A stretch of 11,483 nt of DNA, from the NCBI RefSeq assembly GCF_000331775.1, contig NZ_CAPJ01000384.1, positions 1 through 11,483 on the forward strand, given 5' to 3'. The notes beneath the pieces are model-generated. The model was not told where the DNA came from, searched no databases, and was given only the letters and a program-made list of their open reading frames with translations. Origin of the DNA: Xanthomonas translucens pv. translucens DSM 18974 (GTDB lineage Bacteria; Pseudomonadota; Gammaproteobacteria; Xanthomonadales; Xanthomonadaceae). Position numbers and translations under genes: made by a program. Positions 1 through 6,802 of this stretch are shown here, one piece after another (position 1 is the first letter of the stretch; each line of letters opens with the position of its first letter).

Positions 1-250
1 CGCCGTGCAGCACGTCGCCGAGGATCCACAGTTCCTGCGCCGCATGCGCCTGCACCAGCGCGGCGATGCGTTGCAGGTCGAGCGCGGTGCCGCCGCTGGG
101 CAGGCCGATGCCGGCGCGGCGGAACACGTCGGCCTTGCCCAGGTGCAGGTCGGCGATCAGCAGCCGCCGCCGCGCAGGCCAGTACAGCGCGCGCTCGCCG
201 AGCAGGGTCATCGGTTCGCCGGCCAGGGTCCAGTCAAGCTCAGCGCGCAT
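1..250 (-). CDS. pdeM: Ligase-associated metallophosphoesterase endonuclease PdeM (N-terminal part)
   Basis: Only the first 83 residues are present; the gene runs off the left edge. Residues 31-39 (LIADLHLGK) carry the first metal-binding motif of calcineurin-type phosphoesterases (D34, H36), and residues 78-83 (GDVLHG) the second. Spacing and flanking residues fit the PdeM clade. From the literature as I recall it, the Pseudomonas putida relative (MPE) is a manganese-dependent single-strand DNA endonuclease encoded in the same kind of gene cluster. The ATG at 250 lies inside the end of the helicase gene, giving an 11-bp overlap, so translation is probably coupled. An internal Met at residue 14 is a possible alternative start, but the first ATG keeps residues that look family-like. 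The protein is probably cytoplasmic, nicking or trimming DNA for the ligase and helicase beside it. The family call is firm; the rest of the protein cannot be checked here. Confidence 0.9.
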   Translation of the reverse strand, partial: MRAELDWTLAGEPMTLLGERALYWPARRRLLIADLHLGKADVFRRAGIGLPSGGTALDLQRIAALVQAHAAQELWILGDVLHG

Positions 251-2783
251 GGCGGTGTTCCAGCTGCGCGGCCGCACGCATCACCCGCGCTTTCCAGTCC
301 TCGGTGCTGAGCTGGCCGCGGATGCTTTCCGCCCACAGCGGGAACGACAGCGGCGTCAGGCTGCGCGGCGTGTGAACGGCCAGTTCGCGCGCGGCGCAGT
401 CGTGCAGCGTGGCGGCGAGCCGGTTCAGTTCCATCTCGCCCTGCAGCACTTCGCGCTCGGCCTGCGCCAGCAGCAGATGCTCGGGATCGAAGCGGCTCAG
501 CACGTCGTACAGCAGGCCGCTGGAGGCCTGCAGCTGGCGCAGGCTGCGCGGCGTGCCGCCGGGCAGGCTCGGCGGCAGCAGGCCGGACACGCGCGCGATC
601 TCGCGGAACTGGCGCCGCGCCAGTTCGCCCAGATTGAGGCTTTCGCGCAGGTCCTCGAACAGGTGCGCGGGGCTGAGCAGTGCGCGCAGCAGGGCCGGGT
701 CGATGGCGACCTCCTGCGCCGGCGACAGCACAAGCCCGTAGTCGTTGGCGGCGAAGCTGAAAGTGTTGCGCTGGTGCCGGCCCCAGCGCAGCGCTAGCAG
801 CGCGGCCAGGCCTTCGTGCACCTGGCGCCCGGCGAACGGGTACACGAACACGTGGCGGCCGTCGCGGGCGCGCACGCTTTCCACCAGCAGCCGCTGCGGC
901 GACGGCAGCGCCGACAACGCGCGCTGCAGGCCGAGCAACGGCGCCAAGGCGCGCAACTCCTCTTCGCCGCGCGGCTCGGCGAACACGCCTTCCACTTCAT
1001 GCGCCAGCGCCGAGGACAGCGGCATACGCCCGCCCATCCATTTCGGCACGCTGCCGTCGCCGCCCTTGGCCAGGCGCACGTAGGCGGTCATGTCCTCCAG
1101 CCGCACCAGTTCCAACAGGCGCCCGGCGAACTGGAAGCGGTCGCCGCGGCGCAGGCGGCCGACGAACTGTTCCTCCACCGCGCCGAGCCGGCCGCCGCGC
1201 AGGAAGCGCACCGCGACGCTGCCGTCGCTGGTGATGGTGCCGATCGACAGACGGTGACGCAGCGCGATGCGGCGGTCGTGCACGCGGTACACGCCGTCCT
1301 CGTCGAGCACCACCTTGCGGTAGTCCGGGTATTGCGCCAGCGCGCGGCCGCCCTGCACGATGAACTCCAGCACCGCGGCCCAGGTCGGCGCATCGAGCGC
1401 GGCGAACGCCGCGCTGCCGCGGACTTCATCGAACAGCGCGTCGGCGCGGAAGCCGCCGCCCAGCGCGCAGCTCACGCAGTGCTGCGCCAGCACGTCCAGC
1501 GACAGCCGCGGCGATGGCCGCGATTCGATACGGCCGTGGGCGATGGCGCGGCGCGCGGCGGCGTATTCGACCAGCTCCAGCGCGTGCGAGGGCACGCACA
1601 GCACGTGACCGGCCTCGCCGGGACGGTGCTTGGCGCGGCCAGCGCGCTGCAGCAGTCGCGCTACGCCCTTGGGGCTGCCGATCTGCAGCACCTGATCGAC
1701 CGCGGGAAAATCCACGCCCAGGTCCAGGCTCGAAGTCGCGACCACGCAGCGCAGGCTGCCGTCGCGCAGGCCGTGTTCGGCGGCGCGGCGCAGCGCCGGA
1801 TCCAGCGAGCCGTGGTGCAGGGCGAGCGTTTGCGTGTCCTCGGGCCACACCGAGTCCAGCGCCTGGTACCACAGTTCGGCTTGCGCGCGGGTGTTGGTGA
1901 ACAGCAGGCTGGTGCGTACCGCGAACAGTTTTTCCAGCACGCGCGGCAGTTGCGCCAAGCCGAGGTGGCCGGCCCAGGGGAAGCGCTCGCCGCTGGCCGG
2001 GGTCAGCGTCTCCAATGTCAGCGTGCGCGGCTTGACCCCGGCCACGATCGGCGCGTCCGGCACATGCGGCAGCAGCACGTCGCGCGCTTCGTCCAGATTG
2101 CCGAGCGTGGCCGACAGGCCCCAGGTACGAAGCGCCGGCGCCCAGGCGCGCAGCCGCGCCAGGCACAGCTGCAGCAGCACGCCGCGCTTGTTGCCGAGCA
2201 GCTCGTGCCATTCGTCGACGATCACGCAGCGCAGCGTCGCCAGCTGCGGCGCGGTGTCCGGATAGGACAGCAGCAGCGCCAGCGATTCGGGCGTGGTCAC
2301 CAGCACGTCGAGCTTGCCGCTGCGCGCCAGGCGCTTGTCGCGCGCGCTGGCATCGCCGGTGCGCAGGCCGATCTGCCAGTCCAGGCCCAGCGCTTGTGCC
2401 GGTTCGCGCAACGCGCGCAAGGTGTCGGCGGCTAGCGCGCGCAGCGGGGTGATCCACAGCACTTTCAGCGCGCGCTGCGCCTGCCGGCGCGCGCGCGTGC
2501 TCGGTGCCGCTGTGCTTGCGCTGGCGGCGGCCTTGCCGCGGCGCGGCGCCTTGCGCGCGCTGGCCTGCAGTGCTGCCTGTTCGCGCAGGCCTTCCAGCAG
2601 CGGGCCGCCGAACGCGGCCAGGGTCTTGCCGCTGCCGGTGGGCGTGTGCAGCAGGCCCGAGCCGCCGTCCAGGTAGTGCCGCCAGAGTGCGCGCTGGAAC
2701 GGCAGCGGTTGCCAGCCTTGCGCGGCGAACCATGCGTACAGCGGCGCATCGGCCGGGCGCCTGCGCGCCTGCGCCGCGGTCAT
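240..2783 (-). CDS. Ligase-associated Lhr-like DEXH-box helicase
   Basis: This 847-residue SF2 helicase resembles the core of Lhr (large helicase-related). In order: a Q-type entry near residues 24-31, Walker A TPTGSGKT (47-54), TGDAS (142-146), TTPESL (163-168), DEWH box (190-193), SATLGN (224-229), FTNTR (295-299), HHGSL (323-327), ATSSLDLGVDFP (349-360) and the arginine-finger motif QRAGRAKHR (379-387). About 460 further residues should hold the winged-helix and DUF-type C-terminal domains of the family. By family knowledge it is an ATP-driven 3'-to-5' translocase or helicase acting with the neighbouring nuclease and ligase. The start ATG overlaps the ligase stop by ATGA, and its own end overlaps pdeM by 11 bp, so it is an internal cistron. 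Residues 76-104 form an Ala/Lys/Arg-rich, low-complexity insertion just after motif I. The same frame stays open upstream across the ligase gene to 4382, but that part is a shadow. Confidence 0.95.
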   Translation of the reverse strand: MTAAQARRRPADAPLYAWFAAQGWQPLPFQRALWRHYLDGGSGLLHTPTGSGKTLAAFGGPLLEGLREQAALQASARKAPRRGKAAASASTAAPSTRARRQAQRALKVLWITPLRALAADTLRALREPAQALGLDWQIGLRTGDASARDKRLARSGKLDVLVTTPESLALLLSYPDTAPQLATLRCVIVDEWHELLGNKRGVLLQLCLARLRAWAPALRTWGLSATLGNLDEARDVLLPHVPDAPIVAGVKPRTLTLETLTPASGERFPWAGHLGLAQLPRVLEKLFAVRTSLLFTNTRAQAELWYQALDSVWPEDTQTLALHHGSLDPALRRAAEHGLRDGSLRCVVATSSLDLGVDFPAVDQVLQIGSPKGVARLLQRAGRAKHRPGEAGHVLCVPSHALELVEYAAARRAIAHGRIESRPSPRLSLDVLAQHCVSCALGGGFRADALFDEVRGSAAFAALDAPTWAAVLEFIVQGGRALAQYPDYRKVVLDEDGVYRVHDRRIALRHRLSIGTITSDGSVAVRFLRGGRLGAVEEQFVGRLRRGDRFQFAGRLLELVRLEDMTAYVRLAKGGDGSVPKWMGGRMPLSSALAHEVEGVFAEPRGEEELRALAPLLGLQRALSALPSPQRLLVESVRARDGRHVFVYPFAGRQVHEGLAALLALRWGRHQRNTFSFAANDYGLVLSPAQEVAIDPALLRALLSPAHLFEDLRESLNLGELARRQFREIARVSGLLPPSLPGGTPRSLRQLQASSGLLYDVLSRFDPEHLLLAQAEREVLQGEMELNRLAATLHDCAARELAVHTPRSLTPLSFPLWAESIRGQLSTEDWKARVMRAAAQLEHRHAR

Positions 2784-4372
2784 CGCGCCAGCGCCTGCAG
2801 GGTGGCTAGCCGGTCGGCCTCGGCGAACGGCTTGTCGTGGCGCCAGCGCAGGATGCGCGGGAAACGCACCGCGATGCCGGACTTGTGCCGACTGCTCTTG
2901 TTCACCGCCTCGAAGCCGAGTTCGAACACGTGGTACGGCGTCACCGCGCGCACCGGGCCGAAGCGTTCGGTGGTGTGCGCGCGGATCCAGCGGTCCAGCG
3001 CCAGGATTTCGCTGTCGTCCAGGCCCGAATAGGCCTTGGCTACCGGCACCAGGTGTTCGCCGTCCCACAGTCCGAAGGTGTAATCGGTGTACAGCGTGCT
3101 GCGGCGGCCGTGGCCGGCTTGTGCGTACAGCAGCACCGCGTCGATGGTCAGCGGTTCGATCTTCCACTTCCACCAGTCTCCGCGGCGGCGCCCGGATTGG
3201 TAGGGCGAGGACGCGCGCTTGAGCATCAGCCCTTCCACGCCGCGCGCGCGCGCATCCTCGCGCAGCGCCGCGGCTGCGTCCCATGACGCGGCCCGCACCA
3301 GCGGCGACAGCACGATGCGCGGATCGGCATGCGCGTCGAGCAAGGCCTGCAATTGCGCGCGGCGCTGCGCCAGCGGCTGTTCGCGCAGGTCGATGCCGTC
3401 CAGTTCCAACAGGTCGTAGGCGAGCACCCGCGCCGGCGTATCGGCCAGGGTCTTGGCGCCGGGTTTGCGGCGCTGGATGCGGGTCTGCAGCGCGGTGAAC
3501 GGCAGCGGCGCGGCGTCGCCGTTGCGCCAGCCCAGCAGTTCGCCGTCGATCACCGCATCGCGCGGCAGCGTGGCCGCGGCGGTTTCGATCTCGGGGAAGC
3601 GGCCGTCCAGGCGTTCCTCGCCGCGCGACCACAGCGCCGTTTCGCCGGCGCGGCGGATCAGCTGCAGGCGGATGCCGTCCCACTTCCATTCCAGTTGCCA
3701 GTCGTCGATCGCGCCCAGCGTGGCCACGGCGTTTTCCAGCGGCGAGGCCAGAAAGAACGGGTAGGGTTGCTGGCGGTCGCTGGCCAGCACCTCGTGCGAC
3801 AACAGGTCTTCCAGCGCGGCCGGGGTCGGCGACCATGCGCCGAGCATGCGCTGGGCGATGCGCGCGATGTCGATGCCGGACATCGCCGCCAGCGCCTGCT
3901 GTACCAGCCGCTGCGACACGCCCACGCGCAGCGCGCCGGTGAGCAGCTTGTTGAATAGCAGGCGCTCGTCGAACGCCAGGCTGCGCCAGCCGGCGAGCAC
4001 CGCGGCGTGGCGCGCGGCTTCGTCCTGCGCGGCGACCGGCAGCAGGCGCTCCTCGATCCAGTCGCGCAGCGGCGCCGGATCGGAGGCTGCGGCCGGATCG
4101 TCGAGCAACAGGGTCAGGGTTTCGGCGAGGTCGCCGACGTGGTCGTAGCTGTCGTCCACCAGCCAGCCGGGCAGGCCGCTTTCCTGCGCGATCCATTCGC
4201 GCAGTTCGCGGGTGTTGGCGATGCGCCGCAGCTTGCCGCCGCTCAGCAGCCAGATCGCCCACGCCGCGTCGGCCGGCGGCGCCTGCTCGAAATAGGCGAC
4301 CAGCGCGGCGCGCTTGTCCAGCGTCGCGGTGCTCTGGTCCAGTTGCCGATACAGCGCGGCGAAGCGCTTCAT
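2780..4372 (-). CDS. ATP-dependent DNA ligase of the ligase-associated repair cluster
   Basis: A 530-residue ATP-dependent DNA ligase, full length for this family. Residues 1-200 form the helical DNA-binding domain. The nucleotidyltransferase domain follows, with the KWDG motif (230-233), where K230 is the lysine that becomes adenylated. Other motifs are IDGELLGW (275-282), VLAYDLLELDG (316-326), EGLMLKR (380-386) and WWKWK (400-404). The C-terminal part (about 410-530) is the OB fold, ending in the RFP segment (503-505). It seals nicks in duplex DNA using ATP, in addition to the NAD-dependent LigA expected elsewhere in such a genome. The ATG shares an ATGA with the end of the exonuclease gene, and its TGA shares an ATGA with the helicase start, so all three are probably one transcript. 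A GAGGA lies almost against the start, too close for an ideal ribosome site, which also points to coupled translation. No Ku or LigD-type polymerase/phosphoesterase domain is fused to it. Confidence 0.96.
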   Translation of the reverse strand: MKRFAALYRQLDQSTATLDKRAALVAYFEQAPPADAAWAIWLLSGGKLRRIANTRELREWIAQESGLPGWLVDDSYDHVGDLAETLTLLLDDPAAASDPAPLRDWIEERLLPVAAQDEAARHAAVLAGWRSLAFDERLLFNKLLTGALRVGVSQRLVQQALAAMSGIDIARIAQRMLGAWSPTPAALEDLLSHEVLASDRQQPYPFFLASPLENAVATLGAIDDWQLEWKWDGIRLQLIRRAGETALWSRGEERLDGRFPEIETAAATLPRDAVIDGELLGWRNGDAAPLPFTALQTRIQRRKPGAKTLADTPARVLAYDLLELDGIDLREQPLAQRRAQLQALLDAHADPRIVLSPLVRAASWDAAAALREDARARGVEGLMLKRASSPYQSGRRRGDWWKWKIEPLTIDAVLLYAQAGHGRRSTLYTDYTFGLWDGEHLVPVAKAYSGLDDSEILALDRWIRAHTTERFGPVRAVTPYHVFELGFEAVNKSSRHKSGIAVRFPRILRWRHDKPFAEADRLATLQALAR

Positions 4373-5373
4373 TCCTCGGCACCGTAGTCGGTGCGGAACG
4401 CCTCGGCGGCGACGCCGCGTTCGTTCAGGGCGCGGATGATCGCGTCGGTGTTGCCATGCGTGGCAATGACCCGTCGCGCGCCGGTTTCCTCGATGGTGCG
4501 CAGCAGGTCCGGCCAATCGGCATGGTCGGAGACCACGAAGCCGCGGTCGTAGTTGCGCCGGCGGCGGTTGCCGCGCAGCCGCATCCAGCCGGAGGCGAAG
4601 CCGAGCTGCGCATGGCGGAAGCGACGCAGCCACGGGCTGCCTGCGGCCGACGGCGGCGCCAGCACCAGCTGCCCGGCGTAGTCGGCGCGCTTGTCCATCT
4701 CGGCGACCGGGTGCGTGTCCAGCATCGCGATGCCGGCGTCGCGGTACACCGCCACACCGGCGGCGACCGCGCCATGCAGCAGCGCCGGTTGATCGTCCCA
4801 CGGCTGCAATTCGGCCAGCACTCGCTGCGCCTTGCCCAGCGCGTAGCAGAACAACACCGCGGCCTCGCCGCGCGCGGCGCATTCGTGGCGCCAGGCGACG
4901 ATCTCGCGCGCCACCGCCGCGGTATCCGGCCAGCGGTACACCGGCAGGCCGAAGGTGGCCTCGGTGATGAAGGTGTCGCAGCGCACCACTTCGAACGCCG
5001 CGCAGGTCGGGTCGGGCTGGCGCTTGTAGTCGCCCGAGGCCACCCACACCTCGCCGTCCACTTCGATGCGCACCTGCGCCGAGCCGAGCACGTGGCCGGC
5101 CGGATGCAGCGACACCATTGCTGCGCCCAGCGCGAAGCGTTCGCCATAGTCGTAGGCGTGGTAGGCCTGCTCGCCGAGGCGCCAGCGCAGGATCGGCAGG
5201 CCGGCGGCAGCACAGTGGTATTCGCCCATGCCGGCGCGGGCATGGTCGCCGTGGCCATGGGTGATGACCGCGCGCGGCACCGGCCGCCAGGGGTCGATAT
5301 GGAAGTCGCCGGCGGGGCAGTACAGCCCTTCCGGGCGCAGCACCACCAGGTCCTGGTAAGCGGGTTTCGGCAT
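4369..5373 (-). CDS. Ligase-associated DNA exonuclease (metallo-beta-lactamase fold, SNM1/CPSF-like)
   Basis: A 334-residue metallo-beta-lactamase-fold nuclease. The metal ligands are visible in HGHGDH (39-44), HPAGHVLGS (90-98), SGDYKR (113-118), TEATFG (137-142), VSDHADW (281-287) and THGN (305-308). This is the beta-CASP arrangement of SNM1-type DNA nucleases. Its position directly before a ligase, an Lhr-like helicase and PdeM identifies the ligase-associated exonuclease family. I chose the ATG at 5373 because relatives usually begin about ten residues before the conserved GLYCPAGDFHIDP segment. A GTG at 5418 in the same frame would add 15 residues. Neither start has a convincing ribosome site. 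It is the first gene of the four-gene group, so the operon promoter should lie between 5374 and 5687, although I could not point to one. Confidence 0.93.
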   Translation of the reverse strand: MPKPAYQDLVVLRPEGLYCPAGDFHIDPWRPVPRAVITHGHGDHARAGMGEYHCAAAGLPILRWRLGEQAYHAYDYGERFALGAAMVSLHPAGHVLGSAQVRIEVDGEVWVASGDYKRQPDPTCAAFEVVRCDTFITEATFGLPVYRWPDTAAVAREIVAWRHECAARGEAAVLFCYALGKAQRVLAELQPWDDQPALLHGAVAAGVAVYRDAGIAMLDTHPVAEMDKRADYAGQLVLAPPSAAGSPWLRRFRHAQLGFASGWMRLRGNRRRRNYDRGFVVSDHADWPDLLRTIEETGARRVIATHGNTDAIIRALNERGVAAEAFRTDYGAEE

Positions 5374-5598
5374 GCCCGCCACTGTGTCCAAGGCGTTGTG
5401 CAGGAGATGAGAATCCACGCTGAGCGGTTCACACGCAGGTGCGGATCGGCTCCAATGCGCTACGCGCCTGCGCGTTCGTGCGCAACCGCCTGACCGCTGC
5501 GCACGGGCTGGCGTTCGCTACGTTGCAGGCGGATGTGCAGGTGATGTAGTGCTTGCGCGTACGTTGCAGTGAACGTATACGCCGTCCCCTCACCGCAA
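5374..5598. other. Gene-free leader upstream of the repair operon
   Basis: I see no supported gene in this part of the 314-bp gap. The minus strand should carry the promoter of the repair operon, but no pair resembling TTGACA and TATAAT at proper spacing is evident. A 10-bp direct repeat TACGTTGCAG occurs at 5519-5528 and 5560-5569. The second copy sits in an imperfect inverted repeat at 5557-5582 (arms TACGTT and AACGTA around a 6-nt loop). I found no CTGT-N8-ACAG LexA-type site and none of the Xanthomonas LexA boxes I know. Confidence 0.5.
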
Positions 5599-5620
5599 CC
5601 CCTCTCCTGGGGGAGAGGGG
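5599..5620. terminator. Intergenic hairpin, possible terminator or dispersed palindrome
   Basis: A perfect 9-bp inverted repeat, CCCCTCTCC at 5599-5607 and GGAGAGGGG at 5612-5620, encloses a 4-nt loop. It lies 68 bp beyond the zinc-ribbon gene stop in the direction of transcription. No run of T follows on either strand, so it is not a textbook intrinsic terminator. Similar pyrimidine-rich palindromes are familiar between genes in xanthomonads, so it may be one copy of a dispersed element. Confidence 0.5.
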
Positions 5621-5633
5621 CTACGCTGTATTC

Positions 5634-5682
5634 CGAATCCCGAATCCCGAATCCCGAATCCCGAATCCCGAATCCCGAGTCC
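5634..5682. repeat. Tandem heptamer array (CGAATCC x6 plus CGAGTCC)
   Basis: Seven head-to-tail 7-bp units fill 49 bp. Six are exact CGAATCC (GGATTCG on the minus strand) and the last, nearest the zinc-ribbon gene, is CGAGTCC. The array begins 5 bp after that gene's stop codon, so it would be transcribed as its 3' tail. Short tandem repeats of this kind commonly vary in copy number between strains. From memory, this heptamer is frequent between genes in Xanthomonas and relatives. Confidence 0.95.
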
Positions 5683-5687
5683 CGGCC

Positions 5688-6056
5688 TCAATGCCGCGTC
5701 CCGCGCTTGCCGCCGCCCTTGGCCTGGGTCGCTTCCACCGACAGGGTGAAGCTGCGCTCCTCGCCGTCCAGCATCGCACCGACGCCGACCAGTTGGCGCT
5801 TGATCTCCTCGCCGCGGCCGTTGCGGATCGTCACCACCACCGTGTACTCCCACGCAGTGCCGTCGGCAGGATGCTGGATGGTGCCCTGCACGCGCAACGG
5901 CACCGTCGCGGTCGGGGCCGACTGCTGCAGCACCGCCGAGTCGAAGCGCAGGTGGTGCTTGCAGGCCGGGCAGACGCTGGCGCTCTCCAGGATCGTGGCC
6001 TTGCAGTGCGGGCAGGTCCGGGTCGCCCCCGGGGTGCCGGGACGCGGTGTGCTCAT
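5688..6056 (-). CDS. Small zinc-ribbon protein paired with bactofilin
   Basis: A 122-residue soluble protein with no signal peptide or membrane segment. Two knuckles, CPHC (C15, C18) and CPAC (C29, C32), make a four-cysteine zinc ribbon. After a short linker, residues 52-112 look like a small beta-rich domain (alternating hydrophobic strands such as YTVVVTI at 71-77 and SFTLSVEA at 102-109). The tail is basic and Gly/Lys-rich (113-122). I do not recognise a named family for the second half. Its ATG overlaps the bactofilin stop as ATGA, so the two are translated together and it may be an accessory or adaptor of the bactofilin polymer; that is inference from context. The heptamer array starts right after the stop codon. 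The gene is convincing from its overlap, zinc motifs and length, while its function is unknown. Confidence 0.85.
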   Translation of the reverse strand: MSTPRPGTPGATRTCPHCKATILESASVCPACKHHLRFDSAVLQQSAPTATVPLRVQGTIQHPADGTAWEYTVVVTIRNGRGEEIKRQLVGVGAMLDGEERSFTLSVEATQAKGGGKRGTRH

Positions 6057-6598
6057 GCGCCCGCGTCAGGCTCCGTGGTCGGCTTGCCGCCTTTGCGGCC
6101 CTTGTCGTCTTCCCAGCCGAAATCGGCCTGGCCGCGCATCCGCGCGCCGGCGGCCACGGTCAGCGACCCGGCCTTGACGTCGCCGATCAGCGCGCCGGAA
6201 GCCAGCAGTTCCACCTGCGAGGCCGATTCGATGTTGCCTTCCAGTTCACCGGCGATGATCACCTTGTTGGCGCGCACGCCGCCGCTGAGCTTGGCCCCGG
6301 TCTCGATGGTCAGGTCGCCCTGCACGTTGACGTCGCCCTTGAACTTGCCGGCGATGCGGATATGGCCGGTGCCTTCGATCTTGCCTTCGATGGTGATGTC
6401 GGCAGCGATCAGCGACTCCTTCGCCGCCGGCGTTGCGGCGCGGACGGGGAGCGGAGCGGCCGCGGCGACGCCAACCGCGGACTCGCCGGGCGCCGATTCG
6501 GTGACCGGCCGCGGTTCCGGCACTGCGCTGTTGCCGGGCGTGCCGGGAGGCGGCAGGCCGTCCTTGCGCGGGGTACCCTGATCTTTCCAGATGGACAT
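6053..6598 (-). CDS. Bactofilin family cytoskeletal protein
   Basis: A 181-residue protein with the bactofilin (DUF583) core at about residues 62-160. The short turns of a right-handed beta-helix are visible as repeated hydrophobic/Gly units: ITIEGKIEGTGHIRIAGKF, then DVNVQGDLTIETGAKLSG, VIIAGELEGNI, VELLASGALIGDV and LTVAAGARMRG. A Pro/Ala-rich disordered N-terminus (1-60) and a charged C-terminus (161-181) flank the core, as usual for bactofilins. Bactofilins polymerise without nucleotide into filaments that scaffold cell-shape, stalk, motility or wall enzymes, often at the membrane. A GGAG at 6609-6612 lies 10 nt before the ATG, acceptable though long. The gene leads a two-gene unit with the zinc-ribbon protein (ATGA overlap). 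A TTGTCA at 6658-6663 upstream resembles a -35 box but has no matching -10. The specific cell role cannot be told from this sequence. Confidence 0.95.
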   Translation of the reverse strand: MSIWKDQGTPRKDGLPPPGTPGNSAVPEPRPVTESAPGESAVGVAAAAPLPVRAATPAAKESLIAADITIEGKIEGTGHIRIAGKFKGDVNVQGDLTIETGAKLSGGVRANKVIIAGELEGNIESASQVELLASGALIGDVKAGSLTVAAGARMRGQADFGWEDDKGRKGGKPTTEPDAGA

Positions 6599-6764
6599 GC
6601 GAAGACGTCTCCAGTCGGGGGAACGCCGACTATCGCCGCTCTACCGCTCAGGTTTTGTGACAACCATCGCTAAAGCGCGCTTCGTATGCCGCGATCGGGT
6701 CCACGGCCTGCAGCGCGATCCAATGGCCACCTTGCCGTCCCCGGCGGCCTGGGTGGCAGGCAGC

Positions 6765-6800
6765 AAGGCGCAGCGCGCCTTCCCATCGCGACGCGATGGG
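6765..6800 (-). terminator. Two abutting hairpins after the diguanylate cyclase gene
   Basis: Directly after the cyclase stop codon come two touching inverted repeats. CCCATCGCG (6782-6790) pairs with CGCGATGGG (6792-6800), and AAGGCGC (6765-6771) pairs with GCGCCTT (6775-6781). The first arm starts 3 bp beyond the stop. No long T run follows, but two strong stems in this place fit a transcription end or mRNA-stabilising structure. The rest of the 204-bp gap to the bactofilin gene holds no supported gene, only weaker inverted repeats such as GCCACC (6726-6731) with GGTGGC (6752-6757). Confidence 0.45.
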
Positions 6801-6802
6801 CC

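Noticed and set aside
816..2435. 539-codon plus-strand open frame
   Set aside because: It lies antisense to the helicase, whose motifs are intact. Its product is Gln/Ala/Arg-rich with no domain, as expected for a shadow in GC-rich DNA.
2784..4382. Helicase frame remaining open across the whole ligase gene, suggesting a giant helicase
   Set aside because: The upstream part is an Arg/Ala/Pro-rich out-of-frame reading of the ligase. The true start is the ATG at 2783 in the ATGA overlap.
4456..5493. 345-codon plus-strand open frame
   Set aside because: Antisense to the exonuclease; His/Arg/Gln/Val-rich without recognisable domains.
5374..5600. SOS (LexA) box ahead of the repair operon
   Set aside because: No CTGT-N8-ACAG and no match to the Xanthomonas LexA palindromes I know on either strand.
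5553..5700. RIPNPES-repeat peptide on the plus strand
   Set aside because: It is only the translation of the 7-bp tandem array, and its frame then runs antisense to two real genes.
6635..6663. Promoter for the bactofilin gene with TTGTCA as -35
   Set aside because: No -10-like hexamer at 16-18 nt; the nearest candidate, TAGAGC, is only 14 nt away.
6648..6802. Possible decayed gene end reading into the gap between cyclase and bactofilin
   Set aside because: The frame is a continuation of a cyclase shadow; there is no start, domain or ribosome site, and the DNA is full of inverted repeats.
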